Below are positions 1 to 5,702 of a stretch of 5,903 bases of DNA, in pieces. Below the pieces are notes generated by a model. It worked only from the letters and a program-made list of their open reading frames with translations, did no database searches and had not been told where the DNA came from. The translations under genes were made by a program, and so were the position numbers. Position 1 is the first letter of the stretch; the number at the start of each line of letters is the position of its first letter. This DNA is from Selenomonadaceae bacterium (GTDB lineage: Bacteria; Bacillota; Negativicutes; Selenomonadales; Selenomonadaceae), in the NCBI GenBank assembly GCA_017529085.1, contig JAFXOC010000608.1, forward strand, positions 1 to 5,903. The letters run 5' to 3'.

Positions 1-42
1 AAACTCATTGACATGGTGAAAGCGGGGAGGGAGATCTTATGA
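1..42 (+). CDS. 3' end of upstream gene (possibly EtfA, electron transfer flavoprotein alpha)
   Basis: From base 1 a frame stays open for 13 codons (KLIDMVKAGREIL) and stops with TGA at 40-42. This stop overlaps the ATG of the next gene as ATGA, the usual form of translational coupling in a tight operon. The next gene's Shine-Dalgarno lies inside these codons. The residues resemble the C-terminal helix of EtfA proteins, which often end with an 'lPkLi' type helix, and EtfA is the expected neighbour in Etf/lactate dehydrogenase operons. Thirteen residues cannot identify a family, so the name is inference from context; only the open frame and the overlap are seen directly. Confidence 0.45.
   Translation, partial: KLIDMVKAGREIL
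24..33 (+). promoter_or_regulatory. Ribosome binding site of the dehydrogenase gene
   Basis: GGGGAGGGAG sits five bases before the ATG at 39. It is a strong purine-rich Shine-Dalgarno and supports that ATG as the start. No promoter is visible in the 38 bases before the gene, which agrees with expression from an upstream operon promoter. Confidence 0.75.
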
Positions 43-1442
43 GCAACTACAAGCAAATGACAGAGGAGGATCTCTCCTACATTGCAACTATCATGGATAG
101 GGATCGCCTGCTTTGGAAGGACGAAATCAACGAGGAATACAGTCACGACGAATTAGCTTTCGAGCGCTCTTATCCCGACCTTGTGGCAAGGGTGGTTTCA
201 ACGGAAGAAGTGTCGAAACTTTTAGCTTACGCCAACAAGGAGCATATAGCCGTAACCCCGAGGGGCGCAGGCACAGGGCTTGTAGGCGCAGCCGTCGCCG
301 TGGAAAAAGGTTTGATGATTGACACCACTTTAATGAATCACATATTGGAACTGGACGAAGAAAATTTGACTCTTACTACGGAACCGGGCGTACTTTTAAT
401 GGAATTGAGAGCCTATGTGGAAGAAAGAGGATTCTTCTATCCCCCCGACCCGGGCGAAAAATCCGCAACAATCGGCGGCAACATCAGCACCAATGCGGGC
501 GGCATGACAGCCGTAAAATACGGCGTGACCCGAGATTTTGTGCGCGGATTGGAAGTCGTATTGGCGGACGGCACGATTTTGGAATTGGGCGGAAAAGTTG
601 TAAAGAACAGCTCAGGTTATGATTTAAAAAATATGATAATAGGCTCCGAAGGAACTTTGGCGTTTGTAACAAAAGCCATACTTAGACTTGTGCCGTTGCC
701 CAAAAAGAACGTAAGTTTGCTTATTCCGTTCCCCACTTTGGAAAAAGCAATCGGCACCGTGCCGCTTATCATAAAATCGAAATCTGTTCCGACAGCCATT
801 GAATTTATGGAGAGGGAAGTTATTTTAGACGCAGAAGAATATCTGGGGAAAAAATTCCCCGACAATCAGGCGGACGCTTATTTACTCTTAAAATTTGACG
901 GCAATTCCACGGACGAAATTAACGCCTATTATGAAGACGTGGCGCAAATTTGTCTCGCTCAAGGCGCGATGGACATTCTTATAGCTGACACGGAAGAGCG
1001 TTCGACTCCCGTTTGGAAATCAAGAGGCGCGTTTCTCGAAGCTATTAAAGGCAGCACTACCATGATGGACGAAGTTGACGTTGTGGTTCCCCGCAATCGC
1101 GTGAACGAGTTTGTGGAGTATGTGCATAATCTCCGTCAAGAGATCGGAATTCGTTTAAAATCGTTTGGTCATGCGGGAGACGGCAATCTTCACGTATATA
1201 TTTTGCGGGACGATTTGCCGGAAGACAAGTGGCAGGAGCTTTTAAACCTTGCTATGGATAAGATGTACGCAAAGGCGAAGGAACTTCAGGGTCAAGTTTC
1301 GGGCGAACACGGCATAGGTCTCGTAAAGCGTCCGTATTTAAAGGAGTCGTTGCCTTTTGCGTCGCTTGAAATTATGAGAGGGGTAAAGAAGGCCTTTGAT
1401 CCGAACAATATCTTAAATCCCCACAAAGTTTGCCAGATGTAG
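39..1442 (+). CDS. glcD: FAD-linked D-lactate dehydrogenase / glycolate oxidase subunit (GlcD/LctD family)
   Basis: A 467-residue flavoprotein of the FAD_binding_4 plus FAD-oxidase_C type, cytoplasmic, with no signal peptide or membrane segment. It most likely oxidises D-lactate, or a similar 2-hydroxyacid, to the 2-oxoacid. FAD-binding motifs are PRGAGTGLVGAA (74-85), IGGNISTNAGG (145-155) and the GYDL...GSEGTLA stretch (193-208). The C-terminal substrate domain has FGHAGDGNLH (376-385), SGEHGIG (421-427) and FDPNNILNP (453-461). By comparison with D-2-hydroxyglutarate dehydrogenase, His378, His385 and Glu423 should bind the divalent metal that holds the substrate carboxylate. Length is normal and the frame intact. 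The lactate permease follows directly, making lactate the best substrate guess; glycolate or 2-hydroxyglutarate are alternatives. If the upstream gene is etfA, this is the LctD subunit of an Etf-coupled, electron-confurcating, NAD-dependent lactate dehydrogenase. There is no iron-sulfur domain, unlike Dld-II fusions. Confidence 0.92.
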   Translation: MSNYKQMTEEDLSYIATIMDRDRLLWKDEINEEYSHDELAFERSYPDLVARVVSTEEVSKLLAYANKEHIAVTPRGAGTGLVGAAVAVEKGLMIDTTLMNHILELDEENLTLTTEPGVLLMELRAYVEERGFFYPPDPGEKSATIGGNISTNAGGMTAVKYGVTRDFVRGLEVVLADGTILELGGKVVKNSSGYDLKNMIIGSEGTLAFVTKAILRLVPLPKKNVSLLIPFPTLEKAIGTVPLIIKSKSVPTAIEFMEREVILDAEEYLGKKFPDNQADAYLLLKFDGNSTDEINAYYEDVAQICLAQGAMDILIADTEERSTPVWKSRGAFLEAIKGSTTMMDEVDVVVPRNRVNEFVEYVHNLRQEIGIRLKSFGHAGDGNLHVYILRDDLPEDKWQELLNLAMDKMYAKAKELQGQVSGEHGIGLVKRPYLKESLPFASLEIMRGVKKAFDPNNILNPHKVCQM

Positions 1443-1452
1443 CGTAGTACCC

Positions 1453-1475
1453 GACCCTCGGCAATACCGAGGGTC
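1453..1475 (+). other. Intercistronic hairpin between dehydrogenase and permease genes
   Basis: GACCCTCGG, loop CAATA, CCGAGGGTC form a perfect 9-bp stem 10 bases after the dehydrogenase stop. AATTAAGAAAGG follows, with no T-tract, so it is not a standard intrinsic terminator. Likely roles are protecting the 3' end of the upstream message, an RNase processing site that sets different levels of soluble enzyme and membrane permease, or a partial Rho-linked attenuator. The stem is seen directly; the role is inference. Confidence 0.7.
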
Positions 1476-1496
1476 AATTAAGAAAGGAAGAACTAT

Positions 1497-3122
1497 ATGC
1501 TCGCGATTATTGCGGCCATACCCATAATCTTGACCATAATTTTAACCGTTGGGCTTAATATGGCGGCTAAAAAGGTCTTGCCTATTTCTTGGCTCTCCAT
1601 TGTTTTAATTGGACTGTTTTACTGGGGTATGGATTTCCAGCACGTGGCGGCGTACACCGTCATGGGATTTTTGGGTTCCATCGACGTGCTTCTCATTATT
1701 TTTGGCGCTATTCTCGTTATGAATACGCTGAACACAGCGGGAGCAATGAAGCGTATCGAAGGAATGTTTAACAGTATCTCCGAAGACGCTCGCATACAAC
1801 TTATCATTATCGGTTTTGCATTCAGCGCTTTTATCGAAGGCGCTGCGGGATTCGGTACCCCTGCGGCTCTTTGTGCGCCGCTTCTTATCGGTTTGGGATT
1901 TCCTCCGATGGCGGCAGCCATATCCTGCTTGATACTGAACTCTACTCCTGTCCCGTTCGGAGCCGCCGGCACTCCTACCAATGCGGCGATTGCCGCGGTG
2001 TCGGGGGAGTTGTCGTCAATCGGAGCCAATGTTGACGAGTGGACTTTGAGTCTCTCTTTTGCCACTACATTGGGTATGTGCGTAGGATGTTTCTTTATTT
2101 TGGCATTCACAATCGGTTTGATTACCAAAATGTTTGGCGAAAAGAAATCTTTTGCCGATGTCGTTCCCGTGCTTCCTTTTTGCCTGTTTACTAGCGTAGT
2201 GTTTAGCTGCGTATCGCTCCCCATAGCATACTTTATCGGCACGGAACTGACTTCTCTTACGGCTGCCGCCGTTACAATCTTCGTACTTTTGGGAGCGGCG
2301 AGAGCCGGATTTCTTACGCCGTCCAATATTTGGCGGTTCCCCGGAAAAAAAGTCGAAGAAAAACATGAAACCCATGAGAGCAAAGGACAAATGTCGCTTT
2401 TTATGGCGTGGTTGCCATATCTTTTCATTTCCCTTTGGCTTGTACTCACCCGCATACCTCAACTTGGGTTAAAGCCCATCATTCAATCTTTCTCCGTAGG
2501 GCTTGACAATCTTTTGGGAATTGCAAACGCCTCTTGGTCGTTAAAATTCGTCAATAATCCCGGCGTATTTCCGTTTATGTTGGCTGTGGTCTTGGCGATT
2601 TTCCTCTACGGTTTAAAAGGCGAACAGGTGACAAGTATCGTCAAAAAATCATGGAATCAATGTTTCGGAGCGTTTATCGCTCTGCTCTTTGGTTTTGCGT
2701 TAGTCTATCTATATCGCTATTCCGACGCGAATTCAACGGGTTATGCTTCAATGTTAATCAGCATGGCGGAGGGCATGGCGAATCTTGCCGGAGAAAACTT
2801 CTTCTACGCCTCGCCCTTTATAGGCACAATCGGCTCCTTTATGTTCGGCTCGAACACAGTGTCAAACGTAATGTTTACGCCACTTCAATTTGAAACGGCG
2901 CGTATTTTAGACTTGCCCACATTAATCATAGTCGCCCTGCAAAATCAAGGCGGCGCGATAGGAAATATGGTTTGTATCAACAACATTGTAGCCGTCTGCG
3001 CCACAACGGGCATTTCGGGAGTGGAGGGAAAATTAATCCGCACAAATATCGCTCCTTGGATTATGTATTATGTTGTGCTCATCGTCGTTGCATTGGCGTT
3101 GGTTAAGTTTGGGTTTGTATAA
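1497..3122 (+). CDS. lctP: L-lactate permease (LctP family)
   Basis: A 541-residue polytopic inner-membrane protein that imports lactate, and by family precedent glycolate, with protons. The family is usually about 530-560 residues, so this copy is full length. It is hydrophobic throughout, with many predicted helices, a first helix at about 2-20 acting as signal anchor, and one clear hydrophilic cytoplasmic loop at about 279-300 (RFPGKKVEEKHETHESKG). Family signatures are FIEGAAGFGTP (112-122), NSTPVPFGAAGTPT (148-161), GSNTVSNVMF (451-460) and QGGAIGN (484-490) followed by NNIVAV (495-500). The ATG has a Shine-Dalgarno AAAGGAAG (1483-1490) six bases upstream. It lies 54 bases after the dehydrogenase stop, with a hairpin between, so both are probably one transcript: import, then oxidation to pyruvate. 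The last 55 bases are overlapped on the other strand by the end of the rqcH frame. Whether it takes D-, L- or both lactates cannot be read from sequence. Confidence 0.95.
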   Translation: MLAIIAAIPIILTIILTVGLNMAAKKVLPISWLSIVLIGLFYWGMDFQHVAAYTVMGFLGSIDVLLIIFGAILVMNTLNTAGAMKRIEGMFNSISEDARIQLIIIGFAFSAFIEGAAGFGTPAALCAPLLIGLGFPPMAAAISCLILNSTPVPFGAAGTPTNAAIAAVSGELSSIGANVDEWTLSLSFATTLGMCVGCFFILAFTIGLITKMFGEKKSFADVVPVLPFCLFTSVVFSCVSLPIAYFIGTELTSLTAAAVTIFVLLGAARAGFLTPSNIWRFPGKKVEEKHETHESKGQMSLFMAWLPYLFISLWLVLTRIPQLGLKPIIQSFSVGLDNLLGIANASWSLKFVNNPGVFPFMLAVVLAIFLYGLKGEQVTSIVKKSWNQCFGAFIALLFGFALVYLYRYSDANSTGYASMLISMAEGMANLAGENFFYASPFIGTIGSFMFGSNTVSNVMFTPLQFETARILDLPTLIIVALQNQGGAIGNMVCINNIVAVCATTGISGVEGKLIRTNIAPWIMYYVVLIVVALALVKFGFV

Positions 3123-4981
3123 TCCCCGCGCCCTTCGGGCTCTCCTCCCTGCCGTTTTGCGGATGTCCCTCCTCTATGAGGAGGGCTCTTTTTTTTATTT
3201 TGAAAATTAGGCGCAAAAAAGCCCCCCTCTTGGAGGGGGGTAGGGGGGAGTTCTTTTAAATATGGCTTCAACAACTCTTCGTCTGCGTTTATGGCTATGG
3301 TTTTTTGATGGGTGAAAGTGACAAAACCCGGTTTGCTGCCGCTTGGTTTTTTTATGAAACGGCATTCAACCGTGTCCACGGGGACATTGGAGGAACCTTT
3401 AGCCTTGCTGAAGTACACGGCAAGATTGCCGGCTAAAAGCAAAGTTTCTTCTTTCACTTCTTCGCCACCCGTTCTGATTATGACGTGCGAACCCGGAATG
3501 TCTTTGGTGTGCAGCCATAAATCATGAGGCGCGGCTGTTTTTGTTGTGAGCGCGTCGTTTTGGGCGTTGTTTTTGCCGACCAGGACGATTGTCCCGTCGG
3601 GAGCGGTGAATGAAAAAGGAGCGGCGGTTTTTTCCTTGGTTTTTTTCGTCGCCCGTTCTTTGAGGTAATTGCCTGCGACAAGTTCACGCTGTATATCGTC
3701 TGTTTCCGCTAAAGTGGAGCAGAGAGCGATGGAGTTTTCAATGCTTTCGAGGTAGGAAATTTCGTCCTTGTTTTTTTGAATTTGTTCGGTCAAAAAAATC
3801 TTCGCGCGCTTTAACTTATCGTATTTTTTGTAATAGTTTTGCATATTGGCAAGTATGGTTATACGCTTGTCAAGCGCAATTTCGATCGCTTCGCCTGTTT
3901 GAGAATAAATATTTTTCACTTTTATTTTCGTGTCGGCGTGGTCTTTAAACTCATATTGATAAGTCATTAAATTGTCGGCTTTTATCTTGTAGTCCTCGGC
4001 GTTTTCCGCATCGTTTAATTCTTTTATGAGTTTACCCAACTTATTTTTCGCCCTGGTGAGCTCGTTTTTGACAAGTTTCTGAAATCTCTCCTTATCCGGC
4101 GGCGTGTAACTGTATGTCAGTTCCGCCGCTTTTTCCAGCATTTCGCTCATGTTGTCAAAAACGAGAGCTTTGGCATTTAACTCAAAATGAATGGGTATCG
4201 CCGCCATCCCCAACGGCTTGTTGTTGTCGTTTAGTATGATGGTCGGGCGATTCGCATCTTTTATCTCCGCGAGCGCCGAAACTATGGAATCAAAATCTGC
4301 ATTGTCAAGTTCATCAACAGATATATCTGTTGATAAACCCGAAAGAAACGCGGTTTCCTTTGCGTGAAGCGGACCAAATCCTTGAATCGTACCGATAAGA
4401 GCCGACAAAAGTTTGTTGCCCGTTTCCGATTTTAATTTGGCGATGACGGCTTCAACAGGCTCTTTTCTAATATCAAGCTTATTTTGAGGCTCGGGGGGCG
4501 TGTATTCGTGACCCGGCAAGACCACTCGGCTTTTGCTTTTGCCGGGACCGACTTTTCTCAACGCGTCTACCACAACATTATCCTCTGTTAAAATAATATT
4601 GCTGTTTTTCCCCATAAGCTCAACTATAAGAGTTTTTGTTGCAATCTTGCCGCCAAAACCCAACGTGTCCACGTCGATTTCTATTATACGCTCGCCTTTT
4701 CTTTCCCGCGCGGCGGAAATTCGTCCCGACTCCAACTGTTTTCTCAAAACCATACAAAAAACCGGAGGCTCTTTGGGATTTTCAGGCATGGAGTTTGTTA
4801 TATAAACCGATGGATTTTGAGGAGCCGTCGATATCGCAAGCAACAAATTTTCGCCGGGTTTTCTGAGTGAGAAGTAAAGTACATTTTTGCTCGGCTGCAT
4901 TATTTTATCTATTCTGGCAAAGGTAAGCGCCGCATTTAATTCCTCCGCCAGAGGCAATACGGAAAATCCTTCTAAATTCAT
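3068..4981 (-). CDS. rqcH: NFACT family ribosome quality control factor RqcH (FbpA-like), with run-on C-terminus
   Basis: RqcH binds split 50S subunits carrying peptidyl-tRNA, recruits tRNA-Ala and adds C-terminal alanine tails that mark stalled products for degradation; the older name is fibronectin-binding protein FbpA. Visible parts: NFACT-N (about 1-290) with Glu97-Arg98 where B. subtilis RqcH has the essential Asp97-Arg98, a coiled-coil middle (about 295-435) and NFACT-R (about 455-575), containing GKNNAQNDALT (469-479) and DLWLHTKDIPGSHV (487-500). The core ends near residue 577, as in the family (about 570-590). Sixty extra residues follow: PPTPLQEGG, then repeat-derived SPPHRGG and GGEPEGRG, then 18 residues antisense to the lctP end. 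The tail is probably not functional protein. The frame crosses its own terminator. The ATG is six bases after the previous gene's stop with no close Shine-Dalgarno (GGAG is 18 bases away), so translation probably depends on coupling. The family call is firm; the natural C-terminus is not. Confidence 0.93.
   Translation of the reverse strand: MNLEGFSVLPLAEELNAALTFARIDKIMQPSKNVLYFSLRKPGENLLLAISTAPQNPSVYITNSMPENPKEPPVFCMVLRKQLESGRISAARERKGERIIEIDVDTLGFGGKIATKTLIVELMGKNSNIILTEDNVVVDALRKVGPGKSKSRVVLPGHEYTPPEPQNKLDIRKEPVEAVIAKLKSETGNKLLSALIGTIQGFGPLHAKETAFLSGLSTDISVDELDNADFDSIVSALAEIKDANRPTIILNDNNKPLGMAAIPIHFELNAKALVFDNMSEMLEKAAELTYSYTPPDKERFQKLVKNELTRAKNKLGKLIKELNDAENAEDYKIKADNLMTYQYEFKDHADTKIKVKNIYSQTGEAIEIALDKRITILANMQNYYKKYDKLKRAKIFLTEQIQKNKDEISYLESIENSIALCSTLAETDDIQRELVAGNYLKERATKKTKEKTAAPFSFTAPDGTIVLVGKNNAQNDALTTKTAAPHDLWLHTKDIPGSHVIIRTGGEEVKEETLLLAGNLAVYFSKAKGSSNVPVDTVECRFIKKPSGSKPGFVTFTHQKTIAINADEELLKPYLKELPPTPLQEGGFFAPNFQNKKKSPPHRGGTSAKRQGGEPEGRGDYTNPNLTNANATTMSTT
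3124..3185. repeat. Repeat-like GC-rich palindromic cluster after lctP
   Basis: Directly after the lctP stop come three small hairpins in a row: GCCC-TTC-GGGC (3130-3140), CCG-TTTTG-CGG (3152-3162) and the CCCTCCTC/GAGGAGGG terminator stem (3167-3185). The string GCCCTTCGGGCTCTCCTCCC (3130-3149) closely matches, on the opposite strand, GCCTTCGGCACCTCCTCCC at 5773-5791. Two related copies in 6 kb, both non-coding on their own, suggest a dispersed palindromic repeat family of the kind scattered after genes in many Firmicutes. Read on the - strand it encodes most of the odd tail of the rqcH frame (SPPHRGGTSAKRQGGEPEGRG region). Membership of a genome-wide family is inference. Confidence 0.55.
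3167..3196 (+). terminator. Intrinsic terminator of the lactate operon
   Basis: CCCTCCTC, loop TAT, GAGGAGGG form a perfect 8-bp GC-rich stem, followed by CTC and eight T residues (3189-3196). It begins 45 bases after the lctP stop on the same strand. This is a textbook Rho-independent terminator and ends the dehydrogenase-permease transcript. Confidence 0.88.
3215..3240 (-). terminator. Intrinsic terminator facing rqcH, inside the rqcH frame
   Basis: On the - strand CCCCCCTC, loop CAA, GAGGGGGG form a perfect 8-bp stem (3240-3222), followed by C and six T residues (3220-3215). It faces transcripts coming from rqcH. It lies within that gene's open frame: the T-tract is codons 588-589, and the stop codon is 145 bases further on. 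Transcripts ended here would carry no in-frame stop codon. The match to a terminator is strong; efficiency and whether translating ribosomes disturb the hairpin are unknown. Confidence 0.82.
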
Positions 4982-4987
4982 ATTTGA

Positions 4988-5596
4988 TTATGACATCTGC
5001 TCCACGAAGGATTTCTGTATTTCCAAATCCTTGATTCCCTTGTTGATGTGGTTTCTTTCTAATTTCAAATCCAGGAGCGCTTTTTGTTCCTTTAATTTCT
5101 CTTTATCAGATGACGCAGTTTCGACCTTTACCGTCTGATATTCTATCTTTACGTCAAAATCCTCCATCTCCGCCTTTAATCTTTCTATTATCTTATCGAT
5201 AAGCGAAGAATTTTTAAGTTCGGACAAAAACGCCATGGTCTCTTCGCTGAGTTCTCCCGATTCGTTATCATCGTATTCGGTGAACAACATACCTAAAGCG
5301 TTGCTCAACGCATCTCCAACCATTGATTTATCGGCGGTTTCTTTCTTGGTTTTTTTAGGAGTTATCAAAGCGGGAGTCTTAGCAACTTTTTTATCCGTTT
5401 TCTTTGAAACTCTCTTTCTAATCTTGTGGTCTTTTAAATAGTTTTGCAACGCTTCCTCGGTTATCTTATATCCTTCCTTTTTTGAGATAAGCTCCGCCTC
5501 AATTTGCTTGTTTTTTATTTTGCGACGTACTGTAATATCGCTGGTGCCGAGAAATTCGGCGGCTTCTTTGACATTGTAAATTTTACCGTTAGACAT
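4988..5596 (-). CDS. Excisionase/MerR-like HTH protein with Lys-rich linker and C-terminal coiled coil
   Basis: A 202-residue soluble protein from the ATG at 5596. Residues 7-55 form a small winged helix-turn-helix of the excisionase/MerR-like type: YNVKEAAEFLGTSDITVRR, a basic second helix, then a KITEEAL recognition-wing helix. Residues 56-90 are a very basic linker rich in Lys (KIRKRVSKKTDKK, PKKTKKE). Residues 115-200 are charged and heptad-like, predicted helical or coiled coil, probably for self-association. It ends six bases before rqcH and shares its promoter, so it is the first gene of a two-gene operon. I do not recognise an established family for the full architecture. It could autoregulate the operon at the palindrome upstream, or bind nucleic acid in a ribosome-related role; both are inference. 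A TTG at 5605 would add three residues but lies one base from the Shine-Dalgarno, so the ATG is preferred. Confidence 0.85.
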   Translation of the reverse strand: MSNGKIYNVKEAAEFLGTSDITVRRKIKNKQIEAELISKKEGYKITEEALQNYLKDHKIRKRVSKKTDKKVAKTPALITPKKTKKETADKSMVGDALSNALGMLFTEYDDNESGELSEETMAFLSELKNSSLIDKIIERLKAEMEDFDVKIEYQTVKVETASSDKEKLKEQKALLDLKLERNHINKGIKDLEIQKSFVEQMS

Positions 5597-5606
5597 AGTG
5601 ATCAAA

Positions 5607-5613
5607 CCCCTTC
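5607..5613 (-). promoter_or_regulatory. Ribosome binding site that decides the HTH gene start
   Basis: On the - strand GAAGGGG lies ten bases before the ATG at 5596 and only one base before the in-frame TTG at 5605. Normal spacing rules favour the ATG, giving 202 rather than 205 residues. Confidence 0.75.
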
Positions 5614-5631
5614 GTCAAATTTTTCTCGTTC

Positions 5632-5661
5632 ATTATATTATACAAGATTATAAAATGTCAA
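5632..5661 (-). promoter_or_regulatory. Consensus sigma-A promoter of the HTH-rqcH operon
   Basis: On the - strand a perfect -35 box TTGACA (5661-5656) and a perfect -10 box TATAAT (5637-5632) are separated by 18 bp. Transcription would start near 5625, leaving a leader of about 30 bases before the HTH gene ATG. Another TATAAT (5642-5637) is too close to the -35 (13 bp). A promoter with both ideal hexamers predicts high basal strength, which makes downstream or operator-based control plausible. Confidence 0.85.
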
Positions 5662-5665
5662 TTAA

Positions 5666-5702
5666 TTTTGAAATAATACGGTATTATTCTTTTTGAAATA
5701 AT
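5666..5702. promoter_or_regulatory. Palindrome and direct repeats upstream of the -35 box (candidate operator or UP element)
   Basis: AATAATAC-G-GTATTATT (5672-5688) is a perfect 17-bp palindrome with a one-base centre. TTTTGAAATAAT occurs twice, at 5666-5677 and 5691-5702, 25 bp from start to start. All of it is AT-rich and begins four bases upstream of the -35 box of the HTH-rqcH promoter. It could bind a dimeric regulator, perhaps the HTH protein encoded just downstream, or act as an UP element. The symmetry is seen; the function is inferred. Confidence 0.55.

Noticed and set aside
1619..2455. A 278-codon open frame on the - strand opposite lctP
   Set aside because: It is the antisense of a clearly coding membrane protein gene, has no ribosome binding site and no recognisable domain; its length follows from the base composition of lctP.
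2016..2462. A second antisense frame (148 codons) within lctP
   Set aside because: Composition is Lys/Arg/Cys-rich nonsense with no motif; shadow of the real gene.
3312..3527. 71-codon + strand frame opposite the NFACT-R domain
   Set aside because: The - strand shows strong family signatures over this stretch (the KDIPGSHV motif), so the + frame is a shadow.
5597..5605. TTG at 5605 as the start of the HTH protein
   Set aside because: Only one base separates it from the GAAGGGG ribosome binding site, whereas the ATG at 5596 has normal spacing.
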